Notes: a model not told the origin generated them from the sequence alone. A DNA stretch of 64,000 bases from Aureibacter tunicatorum (GCF_036492635.1 NZ_AP025305.1:3038001-3102000), one strand, 5' to 3'; counted from the first letter of the stretch, positions 24,092 through 33,470 are shown. Numbers and translations: made by a program.

Positions 24092-24676
24092 TTAGAACTG
24101 ATAATAAGGTTTCAACATCATATATACCACAACGCCAGTCACTGACACATATAGCCATATTGGATAGGCAAAACGAACTAATTTCTTATGTTTCTCATTC
24201 AAGCCTTTCAAACCGAAGTAATATGACATCAAAACGAGAGGAAGCACAATAGCCGCAAAACAGATGTGAGACAGCAACACGCCTAAATACACATACCTCA
24301 TTGCACCAATTTGAGCCAACTCAGCACTGTCTACAATTCGATCTCCATTAATATCGCCAAATTTGGTAGATTCAACGCTCGAATGGTAAACCACGTAAGA
24401 AATCAAAAACATGCCTCCCAATACAAAAGCGACTAACATTGACTTCTTATGCGCTTCAAAATTCCCTTGCTTAACAAAATACAATGCCAATACAAGAATA
24501 ACAGCTGTAGTGCCATTTACTAATGCATGAAAAGAAGGCAAGATATGCACCCAATCACTTGCTATATTCAACTTAGCCGGCACAAACAAAAGCACTGCCA
24601 CCAATACTGGCACTAACGCTGAGATTATACCTATAGCCCAAAAAGACTGTTTATTAGACAATTCTATACTGCTCAT
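24092..24676 (-). CDS. DUF420 membrane protein (cytochrome oxidase assembly type)
   Basis: A 194-residue protein with five hydrophobic helices (about 12-32, 46-68, 80-100, 127-155, 168-188), matching DUF420, the family of B. subtilis YozB/CtaM needed for oxidase maturation. Conserved histidines of the family appear to be present (H44, H50, H136). An extra loop between helices three and four, GDINGDRIVDSAEL at about 107-120, has the spacing of an EF-hand calcium loop (Asp108, Asn110, Asp112, Asp116, Glu119). It follows the SCO-like gene with no gap. Confidence 0.82.
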   Translation of the reverse strand: MSSIELSNKQSFWAIGIISALVPVLVAVLLFVPAKLNIASDWVHILPSFHALVNGTTAVILVLALYFVKQGNFEAHKKSMLVAFVLGGMFLISYVVYHSSVESTKFGDINGDRIVDSAELAQIGAMRYVYLGVLLSHICFAAIVLPLVLMSYYFGLKGLNEKHKKLVRFAYPIWLYVSVTGVVVYMMLKPYYQF

Positions 24677-25210
24677 TTATTTGTATTTTAATATCTGCAA
24701 CTCCAATGAAATTCGATCAAACTCCTCCTCATTCGACAAATCATAAACACCTCTTAATTGCCTGCCTTTATCGATAAGCAAAGCCTTGTTTATAGCTTCA
24801 GGAAATTCTTCCACAACCAACGGTTCTGTGAAATTCAAAAAAGCATTTGATGAATCTAATTTCCATTCTATACTTTCGTAATTCTTATTGACAATAAAGT
24901 AGTCTTCGGAATTCTGCTTTTCTCTATCACTATCTGTGTACAAAAACAGCTTAACATCTTCATGTATTTTTAATTTGTCAATGATCCTATCCAAATTCTG
25001 AATAATAAATCTTCTATCTTCCTCTGTTCCAACGCCTACATTGATATAAACTCCTATTTCTTCTGAAGCAATATTTGGATTCAAATATTCCACAGACATT
25101 TTTGAATGTAAAACAGGTAGGGAGTACTCATTTTTCCCGAACTTTTTCAAAAACACGAGTATTGCCAAAGGCAACAACAACATTACGCCTAGAAAAACGC
25201 CTTTCTTCAT
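24677..25210 (-). CDS. SCO1/SenC-like protein lacking all cysteines
   Basis: A 177-residue protein with an N-terminal membrane anchor (about 4-21) and a thioredoxin-like periplasmic part. The place in the operon and the C-terminal strand-helix NKALLIDKGRQLRGVYDLSNEEEFDRI match SCO proteins, which deliver copper to the CuA site of oxidase subunit II. However the protein contains no cysteine at all, so the CxxxC copper ligands are absent, and the first half (about 35-75) is shortened. It cannot bind copper in the usual manner. The ATG is preceded by GAGAGGAGAGG, an unusually strong Shine-Dalgarno for this phylum. SCO ancestry is inferred from context and partial motifs. Confidence 0.62.
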   Translation of the reverse strand: MKKGVFLGVMLLLPLAILVFLKKFGKNEYSLPVLHSKMSVEYLNPNIASEEIGVYINVGVGTEEDRRFIIQNLDRIIDKLKIHEDVKLFLYTDSDREKQNSEDYFIVNKNYESIEWKLDSSNAFLNFTEPLVVEEFPEAINKALLIDKGRQLRGVYDLSNEEEFDRISLELQILKYK

Positions 25211-25312
25211 CCTCTCCTCTCTTTTATTGATAAATGAAATTCTAAATCTTTGGGCTTAATATTAATATCATAAATTTAACAATTTAAGAACTTTAAACCA
25301 TAGACTTACAAC

Positions 25313-25344
25313 AAAAAAAGAGGTCAACTAAAAAGCTGACCTCT
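25313..25344 (-). terminator. Rho-independent terminator at the end of the Act/Cox operon
   Basis: AGAGGTCA (25319-25326) and TGACCTCT (25337-25344) form the stem; on the minus strand it is followed by seven T. It separates the structural oxidase genes from the assembly genes downstream. Confidence 0.82.
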
Positions 25345-25357
25345 ATATCTTTATCTG

Positions 25358-25693
25358 CTAAAAAAAGCGAGCTTCAAATACGGCTCCACCTTCATTAAGC
25401 AATGCTATTATAAACCATATCAGAAATAAACATGGCAATAAGATTGACCAAATTAATGTTTTATTCTCATATTTCAAGTGCATAAACTCAAGCACAATAT
25501 AAGCAGCCTTAAGCATTGTCAAACCGATGAACAACGAATAAAGAAATAAACCTCTATCCAATGTGTACGCCAAAACAAATTCACCTACTGTAATCGCGAA
25601 AATGATAACAGCAACTTTTAAAAGCTTTTTGATCGTCTCAGGATTCGCTGGCTTAACTTCTTTTTTTGCTACTGGTGTTTCTATCTGTCCCAT
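25358..25693 (-). CDS. Cytochrome c oxidase subunit IV
   Basis: A 111-residue protein with three membrane helices (about 23-42, 50-68 and 80-102), the size and layout of prokaryotic oxidase subunit IV. EFMHLKYENK between the second and third helices is typical. The start MGQIETPV at 25693 sits 8 bp after the subunit III stop codon; the longer frame to 25738 would overlap that gene and is rejected. It is the last gene of the Act/Cox operon. The subunit is non-catalytic and stabilises the complex. Confidence 0.88.
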   Translation of the reverse strand: MGQIETPVAKKEVKPANPETIKKLLKVAVIIFAITVGEFVLAYTLDRGLFLYSLFIGLTMLKAAYIVLEFMHLKYENKTLIWSILLPCLFLIWFIIALLNEGGAVFEARFF

Positions 25694-25701
25694 AGTATCA
25701 A

Positions 25702-26475
25702 TTAGATTAAGTAGAAGAATGTAAATACAAATACCCATACAAGGTCAACAAAGTGCCAGTAAAGACCTACTTTTTCAACCATTTCGTAATGACCTCTTCT
25801 CTCATAAGTACCAATAACAACATTATAAAAAATGATAATCAAAAGTACGATACCAGAGAATACGTGGAAACCGTGGAATCCAGTAATAAAGAAGAACAAT
25901 TGCGCAAATGCCTGAGGACCATACTCGTTATATGACAAGTTTGCTCCATGAAACAATTGATCTACAAACTTGCCATCAATCAATTGATTGACAACCGTTC
26001 CTTTACCTGCTCCATGAATGAAGTGACTCCACTCCCAAGCCTGGCAACCTAAGAAAGTTATACCTCCAAGAATCGTCCAAAGCATCCATTTTTCAACTGC
26101 TTTTTGATCCATTCTTTGTCCTGCTTCCACAGCCAATACCATAGTCACAGAGCTAATGATCAAAATAAAACTCATCAAAGCAACGAATACCAAAGGCAAA
26201 TGCACTCCATGCAAAAATGGAACTGCAGTAAAAACCATCTCTGGCACCGGCCAATAATCAGCGCTAGGCACAAAGTTTTCTGGAGTTAGAATCTCCGCAG
26301 GATATGCAGGAAATGAATAGCGAATCATTCCATACGCAATCAACAATCCCGCAAATGTAAAAACATCCGATAGTAGAAAAAACCACATCATCAGTTTTCC
26401 ATAGCTTGCATCAAGAGGCTTATAAGCACCGCCCCATCTTGTTGACGCATCTACTGTTGCTGTATTTGCAGCCAT
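25702..26475 (-). CDS. Cytochrome c oxidase subunit III (long paralogue)
   Basis: A 257-residue protein with five to six membrane helices. GYWHFVDLVWVFVFTFFYL-type residues at the C-terminus (WHFVDLVWVFVF) and FHGFHVFSGI are subunit III signatures. It has an insertion at about 152-187 (HGAGKGTVVNQLIDGK) absent from the shorter paralogue encoded just upstream. Subunit III does not carry metal centres; it supports proton uptake and stability of subunit I. Two adjacent subunit III genes are usual in Bacteroidota operons of this type as far as I recall. Confidence 0.92.
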   Translation of the reverse strand: MAANTATVDASTRWGGAYKPLDASYGKLMMWFFLLSDVFTFAGLLIAYGMIRYSFPAYPAEILTPENFVPSADYWPVPEMVFTAVPFLHGVHLPLVFVALMSFILIISSVTMVLAVEAGQRMDQKAVEKWMLWTILGGITFLGCQAWEWSHFIHGAGKGTVVNQLIDGKFVDQLFHGANLSYNEYGPQAFAQLFFFITGFHGFHVFSGIVLLIIIFYNVVIGTYERRGHYEMVEKVGLYWHFVDLVWVFVFTFFYLI

Positions 26476-26495
26476 AAATATTCTGTTTTAAGATT

Positions 26496-27080
26496 TTAAT
26501 TATTCAATACTAAAAAAACGTGTAGATAAACCCACAACAATCCCAAGAAATGCCAATATGTAACAGCCATATCCATTGAATTCATATTCGTGGAGCTTAC
26601 TAGTTTTTTAGCCACTTTACGATACATATAAAGCAACACCAATACTCCAGAAATCAAGTGAACACCATGAACGCCCATCAAAACATAAACAAAGGAGCCT
26701 GATGGAGGGCCTACGAAGTGAACATTGTTTTCAACAAACAATACCCACGACCAATATTGACTAGCTAGAAAAGCCAAGCCTAAAATCACTGTTATCGACA
26801 TACCTATATACAAACCAGAAAGGTTATCCTTCTTGGCAGATCGGTAAGCCCAATGCAAGCTACCACTGCTTAACAATACGATTACAGTCGAAACTATAAA
26901 CGTATACGGCAATTCAAATTCAAACCAGTTGCCTTCCCCCTGCTTTACAATATATGCACTTGTAAATGCGGCAAAAAGCATGATCACATTTACCATAAAG
27001 ATCCATAATGAAAATTTATGGGGATTTATGGAAAGTGTGGTTTGAGGTTCTTGGGTTAGTATAGATTGATTGTTGGTCAT
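26496..27080 (-). CDS. Cytochrome c oxidase subunit III (short paralogue)
   Basis: A 194-residue protein with five membrane helices. GVHGVHLISGVLVLL and VTYWHFLGLLWVYLHVFL are the subunit III motifs. It starts 4 bp after the ctaB stop codon and lies 20 bp from the long paralogue, so all are one transcript. Confidence 0.92.
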   Translation of the reverse strand: MTNNQSILTQEPQTTLSINPHKFSLWIFMVNVIMLFAAFTSAYIVKQGEGNWFEFELPYTFIVSTVIVLLSSGSLHWAYRSAKKDNLSGLYIGMSITVILGLAFLASQYWSWVLFVENNVHFVGPPSGSFVYVLMGVHGVHLISGVLVLLYMYRKVAKKLVSSTNMNSMDMAVTYWHFLGLLWVYLHVFLVLNN

Positions 27081-27084
27081 AATT

Positions 27085-27984
27085 TTATAACTGATCTAGT
27101 AAATACGCAATTTGAACAATAGGTAGATAGAAAAACGATCCAAACATGATTTTCAATGCGGACTTTCGCGAGCCATCTTTCATCAATGAAAAAGTCTGCG
27201 TAAGAAATAAAATACCGCAAATCGTTGCCACAACCGCAGATGTGGCTCCCGTCATTCCTGACATCGCAGGCAATAAGCCTAACGGAATCAAAAACAAGGT
27301 ATAAATCATAATCTGAATTGCTGTATTCAAATCCTTGCTACCTCCATTTGGAAGAAGTTTGAATCCAGCCTTTTTATAATCTTCGTCAGCCACCCAAGCA
27401 ATCGCCCAAAAATGAGGAAATTGCCAGAAAAACTGAATAGAAAATATAACCAACCCCTCAATTCCAATTGTTCCCGTAGCAGCTACCCAACCCAATAAGG
27501 GCGGCAACGCTCCCGGTATAGCTCCTACAAACACAGCTATTGGTCCCTTTCTCTTTAGCGGAGTATACGCAAATGCATACAAAACCAGAGAGAGCAAAGA
27601 CAGCATAGTTGTCAAAGCATTGGTATAAACCATAAGCAATACAAAACCAATAAATCCCACAAGAGCGGCATAGATATAAGCTTCAAGATCCGAAACTCTG
27701 CCTGTAGGCAAAGGACGGTTAGACGTACGCTTCATCACTTTGTCGTACTCTTTTTCCTGAATCTGATTAAGCGTAATCGACGCTCCAGAAACAAGAAATC
27801 CCCCTAAAGACAACATCATCAGATTAAGCCAATCAAAATTGCCCTTAGTGCCTATCACATATCCGAATGCGGATGAAAATGCCACTAAAAACGACAATCT
27901 GAATTTCAGCAAGGCCAAATAGTCTTTGGCCTTAGCTGTAATCAATGCTAACGATATCTCATTATTGTATTTTGTTGCTATCAT
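27085..27984 (-). CDS. ctaB: Protoheme IX farnesyltransferase (heme O synthase)
   Basis: A 299-residue UbiA-family prenyltransferase with about eight membrane helices. NQIQEKEYDKVMKRTSNRP at about 73-91 is the conserved diphosphate-binding motif (N-x3-D-x3-D variant, followed by RT..RPLP), and VADEDYKKAGFKLLP at about 197-211 is the second motif. It adds a farnesyl group to heme b to make heme O for the oxidase encoded upstream. No heme A synthase gene is in the window, so whether the oxidase uses heme O or A cannot be decided here. Confidence 0.95.
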   Translation of the reverse strand: MIATKYNNEISLALITAKAKDYLALLKFRLSFLVAFSSAFGYVIGTKGNFDWLNLMMLSLGGFLVSGASITLNQIQEKEYDKVMKRTSNRPLPTGRVSDLEAYIYAALVGFIGFVLLMVYTNALTTMLSLLSLVLYAFAYTPLKRKGPIAVFVGAIPGALPPLLGWVAATGTIGIEGLVIFSIQFFWQFPHFWAIAWVADEDYKKAGFKLLPNGGSKDLNTAIQIMIYTLFLIPLGLLPAMSGMTGATSAVVATICGILFLTQTFSLMKDGSRKSALKIMFGSFFYLPIVQIAYLLDQL

Positions 27985-27997
27985 AGATCAATGTTGA

Positions 27998-29836
27998 TTA
28001 TTGTGCTTTCCCCTCTTTTAAAGCTTCTTCTTCATGCGGAAGATTCGAGCTTCTAGTCTCTGACAAAGGAACTGTCTGAGCTATGAAGTCTTCATCCGCT
28101 CCAGGCTTAGAATAATCGTATGGCCAACGATAAACTTGAGGAATTTCCCCAGGCCAGTTGCCATGTCCAGGCTCTATTGGTGTTGTCCACTCCAAAGTAG
28201 TCGATCTCCAAGGGTTCTGTGGAGCTTTACGACCTCTATAAATACTATAGAAGAAATTGAACACAAAGATCAACTGAGCACTTACAGTTATAATTGCAGC
28301 GACAGACACAAATGTATTCAAATCAGAGAATGAACTAAACGCGTCAAAATTAGTGAAAGAATAATATCTTCTTGGGAATCCAGCGATACCAATGTAGTGC
28401 ATTGGGAAGAACACCATATAAGCACCTACAAAAGTCAACCAGAAATGAACATACCCAAGATTGTTATCCATCATCTTTCCAAACATCTTAGGGAACCAGT
28501 GATAAACACCTGCCATCATACCAAAGAATGCAGCACTACCCATCACAAGGTGAAAGTGAGCAACCACAAAATAAGTATCATGCAATTGAACATCAATAGC
28601 TGAGTTTCCTAAGAAAATACCTGTTAGACCACCTGATATAAACATCGATACCAATCCAATTGAGAAAAGCATCGCTGGTGTGAATACCAAGTTACCCTTC
28701 CAAAGAGTCGTCAAGTAATTAAATACCTTTACAGCCGATGGCACCGCAATGATCAACGTTAGTAGCATGAATACAGATCCTAAGAAAGGATTCATACCAG
28801 AAACGAACATGTGGTGAGCCCATACTACGAATGAAAGAATTGTAATCCCCAACATAGAGCCAATCATCGCTCTATAACCAAAGATTGGCTTTCTTGAATT
28901 CGTAGCGATAATCTCAGAAGTGATACCCAAAGCAGGCAACAATACGATATATACCTCAGGGTGACCTAGGAACCAGAACAAGTGCTGGAACAATACAGGG
29001 CTACCTCCAATATTTGGAAGAGCCTCACCTCCGATATAAATTTCTGACAAGTAGAAACTTGTTCCAAAGCTTCTGTCAAATACTAACAACAAAGCTGCTG
29101 CGAATAATACTGGAAAAGACAACACACCGATAATTGCAGTTAAAAAGAAAGCCCAAATTGTCAAAGGCAATCTTGTGAATGTCATTCCTTTTGTTCTCAA
29201 GTTAATGATAGTCGAAATATAGTTGATACTACCAATCAGTGACGAAGCGATAAAGAAAACCATCGCTACCAACCATAAAGTCATACCTAAACCAGAACCT
29301 TTAATAGCTTGAGGCAAAGCGCTCAATGGCGGATAAATCACCCATCCACCAGCGGCTGGTCCTGTTTCAATAAATAATGAGAACAACATCAAGGCACTAG
29401 ATACCACAAACAGCCAAAAAGAAAGCATATTCATAAATCCTGAGGCCATATCTCTCGCTCCAATTTGCAATGGAATCAAGAAATTACTAAATGTACCACT
29501 TAGTCCAGCTGTCAATACAAAGAATACCATGATAGTACCGTGCATTGTCACCAAAGCCAAGTAGAATTCTGGATCCAATTTCCCTTGATCCGATATCCAA
29601 CCTCCAAGCAGAGGCTTCAACCATGACAAGTCCATATCCGGAAAACCAAGCTGAAGACGAAAAATCAATGACAATCCACCACCGATTAACGCCCAGAATA
29701 TCCCCGCGAATAGGAACTGCTTACCAATCATCTTATGATCGGTACTGAAGATATATTTTGATATAAAACTATCGTGATGCTCGTGCTCATCATGTGCATG
29801 AACATCAGCGTTTATTTCTATTGCTTCTGTAGACAT
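27998..29836 (-). CDS. ctaD: Cytochrome c oxidase subunit I
   Basis: A 612-residue protein with twelve predicted membrane helices. HPEVYIVLLPALG carries the CuB/cross-link His-Tyr pair, WAHHMFVSGM carries two CuB histidines, and HDTYFVVAHFHLVMG carries the two heme ligands of helix X. A His-rich N-terminal tail (HAHDEHEHHDS at about 13-23) precedes the first helix and could bind metal. This is the catalytic subunit that reduces oxygen to water and pumps protons. It lies between ctaC and ctaB. Confidence 0.97.
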   Translation of the reverse strand: MSTEAIEINADVHAHDEHEHHDSFISKYIFSTDHKMIGKQFLFAGIFWALIGGGLSLIFRLQLGFPDMDLSWLKPLLGGWISDQGKLDPEFYLALVTMHGTIMVFFVLTAGLSGTFSNFLIPLQIGARDMASGFMNMLSFWLFVVSSALMLFSLFIETGPAAGGWVIYPPLSALPQAIKGSGLGMTLWLVAMVFFIASSLIGSINYISTIINLRTKGMTFTRLPLTIWAFFLTAIIGVLSFPVLFAAALLLVFDRSFGTSFYLSEIYIGGEALPNIGGSPVLFQHLFWFLGHPEVYIVLLPALGITSEIIATNSRKPIFGYRAMIGSMLGITILSFVVWAHHMFVSGMNPFLGSVFMLLTLIIAVPSAVKVFNYLTTLWKGNLVFTPAMLFSIGLVSMFISGGLTGIFLGNSAIDVQLHDTYFVVAHFHLVMGSAAFFGMMAGVYHWFPKMFGKMMDNNLGYVHFWLTFVGAYMVFFPMHYIGIAGFPRRYYSFTNFDAFSSFSDLNTFVSVAAIITVSAQLIFVFNFFYSIYRGRKAPQNPWRSTTLEWTTPIEPGHGNWPGEIPQVYRWPYDYSKPGADEDFIAQTVPLSETRSSNLPHEEEALKEGKAQ

Positions 29837-29866
29837 TTTCAGAGTTATTTAATTTACAGTGTTGAA

Positions 29867-30916
29867 TTAATTCGAAGCTGTCACAGCACCCGTTTTCAAT
29901 AATGCCAATTCCTTCAAATCCTCAGGAACAGACGTTATGTACTCAGGATTTTTCGACAACCAAGACTTTTGGGAAGCTTTCCACTTTTCATACTCTTCCG
30001 GCTCGTCTACTACGACCAAAATTCTCATTGAAAAGTGTCCTCTACCGCATACTTCCGTACACGCGATTTCATAATTGAATTCTGGATCTCCAGTTTCTTG
30101 GCGCATCTCTTCCGTTGATTTAGTTGGCACAAACCCGAATCTTGTCGGCATACCCGGAACAGCGTCCATTTTTAATCTGAAGTGAGGAGCGTAAACACTG
30201 TGGATCACATCCCTAGCTCTGATTTTAAATTCTACAGGCTTGCCTTTTGGCAAGTGAATCTCTCTTGGAACAAAATCATCAAATGACGACTTGTCAGACA
30301 AATCCATTCCAAACAAGTTTACTGCATCGATCTTTTTGTAATCGTAATCGCCCAACTTGTTGTCTTTGCCCGGATATCTAGCTTTCCATGCGAATTGATA
30401 GCCCATGATTTCCACCACTTCAGCATTTTCAGGTGCCTTAGCAGTCATGTCGTTCCAAGTGAACAAACCAAAGAAAATCAAAACAGCCAATGCAATTGCA
30501 GGAACAACTGTCCAAGCGATTTCCAATTTATCATTATCAGGATAAAATTTCGCAACAGCATTTTCCTTAAAACTATACTTGTAAGAAAACACAAATAGCA
30601 AAATATGCGTAATGATAAAAACAATGCCTGTCACAGCCATAGTTACCCAAAAAAGCTGGTTAACCATAACTCCGTGCTCAGAGGCAACAGGAATTGTGTA
30701 CTCATCAAAATATTTGAAAGAATACCAAGAGGCTCCGATCAACATCCCTGTGATAGTAAGACCAAGCAAAGCCGCATTGATTTTATTTGCATTATCAACC
30801 GGCTTGTATTCTTTCCCGTCAGATTTAGCCACACCCACTAGCGTGTAGATGCGGAAAATAAGAAATAAGGCGACGAGGACCAATATGCCCCCCGTCGCTA
30901 ATATCAAGTTAATCAT
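29867..30916 (-). CDS. ctaC: Cytochrome c oxidase subunit II
   Basis: A 349-residue protein. The CuA site is CTEVCGRGHFSM (C-x3-C-x3-H-x2-M) near 280-291, with the upstream His ligand in VIHSVYAPHFR. There are four hydrophobic helices (about 5-24, 47-67, 84-110, 131-155); the usual count is two, so an extra helix pair is present at the N-terminus. Subunit II takes electrons from cytochrome c, here probably directly from ActA or ActE within a supercomplex. There is no fused cytochrome c domain. Confidence 0.96.
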   Translation of the reverse strand: MINLILATGGILVLVALFLIFRIYTLVGVAKSDGKEYKPVDNANKINAALLGLTITGMLIGASWYSFKYFDEYTIPVASEHGVMVNQLFWVTMAVTGIVFIITHILLFVFSYKYSFKENAVAKFYPDNDKLEIAWTVVPAIALAVLIFFGLFTWNDMTAKAPENAEVVEIMGYQFAWKARYPGKDNKLGDYDYKKIDAVNLFGMDLSDKSSFDDFVPREIHLPKGKPVEFKIRARDVIHSVYAPHFRLKMDAVPGMPTRFGFVPTKSTEEMRQETGDPEFNYEIACTEVCGRGHFSMRILVVVDEPEEYEKWKASQKSWLSKNPEYITSVPEDLKELALLKTGAVTASN

Positions 30917-30976
30917 GAATTAATTATTGTGGTTGTGTTTGTTGTCTAGCCTTATTTTTCAATAAGCACTATGGGT

Positions 30977-32236
30977 TTAAATGTGATGATGCAAACTTTC
31001 TTTCATCATCGGGTGGTTCTTAGCGATCAAGCCAGCTTTAGAAAGGCTTGTCAACACTACAAATAAGAACCCAGACAAATAAACCAATGTAATGCCTATT
31101 TCAAAGAATCCTATTCCTCCATTTTCCTTCAAAGTACCTGGAGTAATCATCAAGAAGAAATCCAGCCAATGTCCAATCAAGATAGCCACACAAGCGATTT
31201 TGATTGTCATAAAATGGCGTTTAGAGTCCCTCGTCATTAATACTAAGAAAGGAAAAAAGAAATTAATAAACAAATTCAAGAAGAAATAAGGCGAATAATG
31301 ATCATTCTTGAACCTATCTATGTAATAAATAATCTCTTCCGGAATATTCGCATAGTAATACAACAAGAATTGAGAGAACCACAAGTAAGCCCAGAAAACG
31401 CTAAATCCGAAAACAAACTTCCCTAAATCGTGCAAATGATTCTCATTAACAACCTTCAAATACCCAGCTTCTTTCAAGAAAACAACAATCAAAGTAATTG
31501 CCGCTAAGCCTGAAACCCACCAAGATGAGAAAACATACCATCCAAACAAAGTTGAGAACCAGTGAGGGTCGATTGACATAACCCAGTCCCAAGCGGATGT
31601 GCTTGAAGTAACAGCGAAAATCACTAAGAATATCGCTGAGTATTTTCTCATTTTGAACCAATGCTGATCGCCTCCCATTTCGTCTTCTTGCAATGAGATT
31701 TTTCTCAATTGCCAGAACAAACCAAACCAAAGAACAAAGTAAGCAACCATTCTACCTAAGAAAAATGGCGTATTCAAAAACGCTCTTTTACCAACTAAGA
31801 TCGTATCGTAATGAGGATCTTTTGGATCATAAAGATATTCGTGCGTCCAGTGGAACAAATCATGATTACCTATTAAGAAAGTAATAATCATCAAAGCACC
31901 TCCTATAGGCAACCAAAAACCGAAAGCTTCAGGAATACGCTTGATAGGTGCTGACCAACCTGCTTGAGAAGCATATTGAAGAGCTACGAAAAACACTCCA
32001 ATTATTGACAAGCCTACGAAATACACATTATTGATCCAAAGGTTGGCGAACAACCTCTTCGTCCATGAGAAGCCATGATGAGCCCCTTCAGCAGCAGCTC
32101 CATGAGCCGCAGCGTCATGATGACCACCAGAGTTCATCATAACAAAACCTAATACCGCAAGGATCACTCCCACTACAGCAAGAATGGTAATCTTCTTTTT
32201 AGCACCCGCGGTAAAAACAAATTTTTCTTCTAACAT
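30977..32236 (-). CDS. actF: Alternative complex III subunit ActF
   Basis: A 419-residue membrane protein with about ten helices, related to NrfD/PsrC in topology and matching ActF by length and position. The N-terminal extracytoplasmic segment after the first helix is His/Ala-rich (GGHHDAAAHGAAAEGAHHG at about 37-55), and the C-terminus ends ESLHHHI. ActF is thought to help in proton translocation coupled to quinol oxidation. It is separated from actE by 55 bp with a small hairpin, the widest gap in the act block. Confidence 0.92.
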   Translation of the reverse strand: MLEEKFVFTAGAKKKITILAVVGVILAVLGFVMMNSGGHHDAAAHGAAAEGAHHGFSWTKRLFANLWINNVYFVGLSIIGVFFVALQYASQAGWSAPIKRIPEAFGFWLPIGGALMIITFLIGNHDLFHWTHEYLYDPKDPHYDTILVGKRAFLNTPFFLGRMVAYFVLWFGLFWQLRKISLQEDEMGGDQHWFKMRKYSAIFLVIFAVTSSTSAWDWVMSIDPHWFSTLFGWYVFSSWWVSGLAAITLIVVFLKEAGYLKVVNENHLHDLGKFVFGFSVFWAYLWFSQFLLYYYANIPEEIIYYIDRFKNDHYSPYFFLNLFINFFFPFLVLMTRDSKRHFMTIKIACVAILIGHWLDFFLMITPGTLKENGGIGFFEIGITLVYLSGFLFVVLTSLSKAGLIAKNHPMMKESLHHHI

Positions 32237-32291
32237 AACAATATTTTATAATAAGAATCGGGCTAACCCGATCCAGATCTAACACATCAAA

Positions 32292-32924
32292 TTATTGTTG
32301 TTGCAATTTTTCGACGTAGCGAGCAATAGCCCAACGTTCTTTCTGATTCAATTGCGAAGCATGAGAACGCATACGTCCTTTACCGTGAGTAATCACGTGG
32401 AATATATGTCCTTGCGAGACATCCTTAACCCTACCTTTGTTATATGCAGGAACACCTTTGAAGACTTTACCTACAGGTCCGTCACCTTGACCGCTTTGAC
32501 CATGGCATGGTTGACAAAACTTAGTGTAAAGGATTTCTCCATCAGCCAATACTTGCTCAGAAGAAGCCAATGGATTCTTCATGATTTGCGCTGCGTAATC
32601 AAGGCTGTCCGCAGGAATTCTGTAAGGCAAGAATCCATCATCATCTCTTCTTACAGTATTTGCAGGAGGTACCCTTTCATTGATAGAATGCTCGTTGTAA
32701 GGGTTAGAGTTGTAATACTCACCCAAACCATCCGCTCTATTGCTTAACCACATACCCGCCTCTTTATCAGTAATCTGAGTCAATGGCTCGTAAGGCACTG
32801 AGTGGTACATATTTGGAGCGTATTCCAGTCCTTGATAGTTCCCTTCCGACTTGCATGACGCAAATGCTACAGGTACCATAAGCACTAAAGCCGCTTTATA
32901 TATTTGTCTTATATGCTTTTTCAT
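32292..32924 (-). CDS. actE: Alternative complex III monoheme cytochrome c lipoprotein ActE
   Basis: A 210-residue protein. A lipoprotein signal ends at FASC near residue 24, so it is anchored in the membrane on the periplasmic side. One heme-c site, CQPCHGQSGQGDG, lies near 137-149 and a distal Met ligand may be in RMRSH near 181. It hands electrons from the quinol-oxidising core to the oxidase. Confidence 0.93.
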   Translation of the reverse strand: MKKHIRQIYKAALVLMVPVAFASCKSEGNYQGLEYAPNMYHSVPYEPLTQITDKEAGMWLSNRADGLGEYYNSNPYNEHSINERVPPANTVRRDDDGFLPYRIPADSLDYAAQIMKNPLASSEQVLADGEILYTKFCQPCHGQSGQGDGPVGKVFKGVPAYNKGRVKDVSQGHIFHVITHGKGRMRSHASQLNQKERWAIARYVEKLQQQ

Positions 32925-32929
32925 GACTG

Positions 32930-33469
32930 TTATGCTTCAAAAGTTTTATCCTTAATTTCACAAGCTCCTGAACCAGTCAAAATGCTTGTCAACTCCTCAT
33001 ATGATTTAGAGCTATTCTTATCCAGCTCTATCGCCATCACATGCATGTCATCCGTTTGTCTAACATCAAAGATCTGAGCCTTTTTGTATGGCTTAAGGTC
33101 ATTGCTTACAAAGAAAGTACCGACCATGCCAAAAGCTCCCAAAAGAACCGTCAACTCAAATGTAACCGGAATAAAATCAGGAACCGCGGCAAAATCTTTA
33201 CCACCAATTATCATCGGCCAGTCAAAAACCATCATGTAAAACATCATAGTCAAAGCCAAAGTAGTACCTGTAAGACCAAAAGCAAAAGCAGCTTTTGGCA
33301 AGAATGACTTCTTGTAGCCTAGCGCATGCTCCAAACCATGAACAGGGAATGGTGAAAATACTTCATGAATTTTCACTCCAGACTTGCGTACCTGCTTAAC
33401 CGCATCCAACAACACATCCTCGTCATTGAATATACCCAGTATATATTTTTCTTCTTTTACTTGGCTCAT
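32930..33469 (-). CDS. actD: Alternative complex III subunit ActD (DUF3341)
   Basis: A 179-residue protein with two membrane helices (about 59-85 and 104-125) between soluble ends. EEKYILGIFNDEDVLLDAVKQVRKSG near the start and FSPFPVHGLEHALG at about 40-53 are typical of DUF3341, the ActD family. The subunit has no cofactor. It begins one base after the actC start side, with 1 bp between the genes. Confidence 0.93.
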   Translation of the reverse strand: MSQVKEEKYILGIFNDEDVLLDAVKQVRKSGVKIHEVFSPFPVHGLEHALGYKKSFLPKAAFAFGLTGTTLALTMMFYMMVFDWPMIIGGKDFAAVPDFIPVTFELTVLLGAFGMVGTFFVSNDLKPYKKAQIFDVRQTDDMHVMAIELDKNSSKSYEELTSILTGSGACEIKDKTFEA

Positions 33470-33470
33470 C

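Noticed and set aside
24090-24158. Longer form of the small CxxC protein
   Set aside because: It would overlap the DUF420 gene by over 60 bp and destroy the signal peptide; ATG at 24089 is adjacent to the upstream stop.
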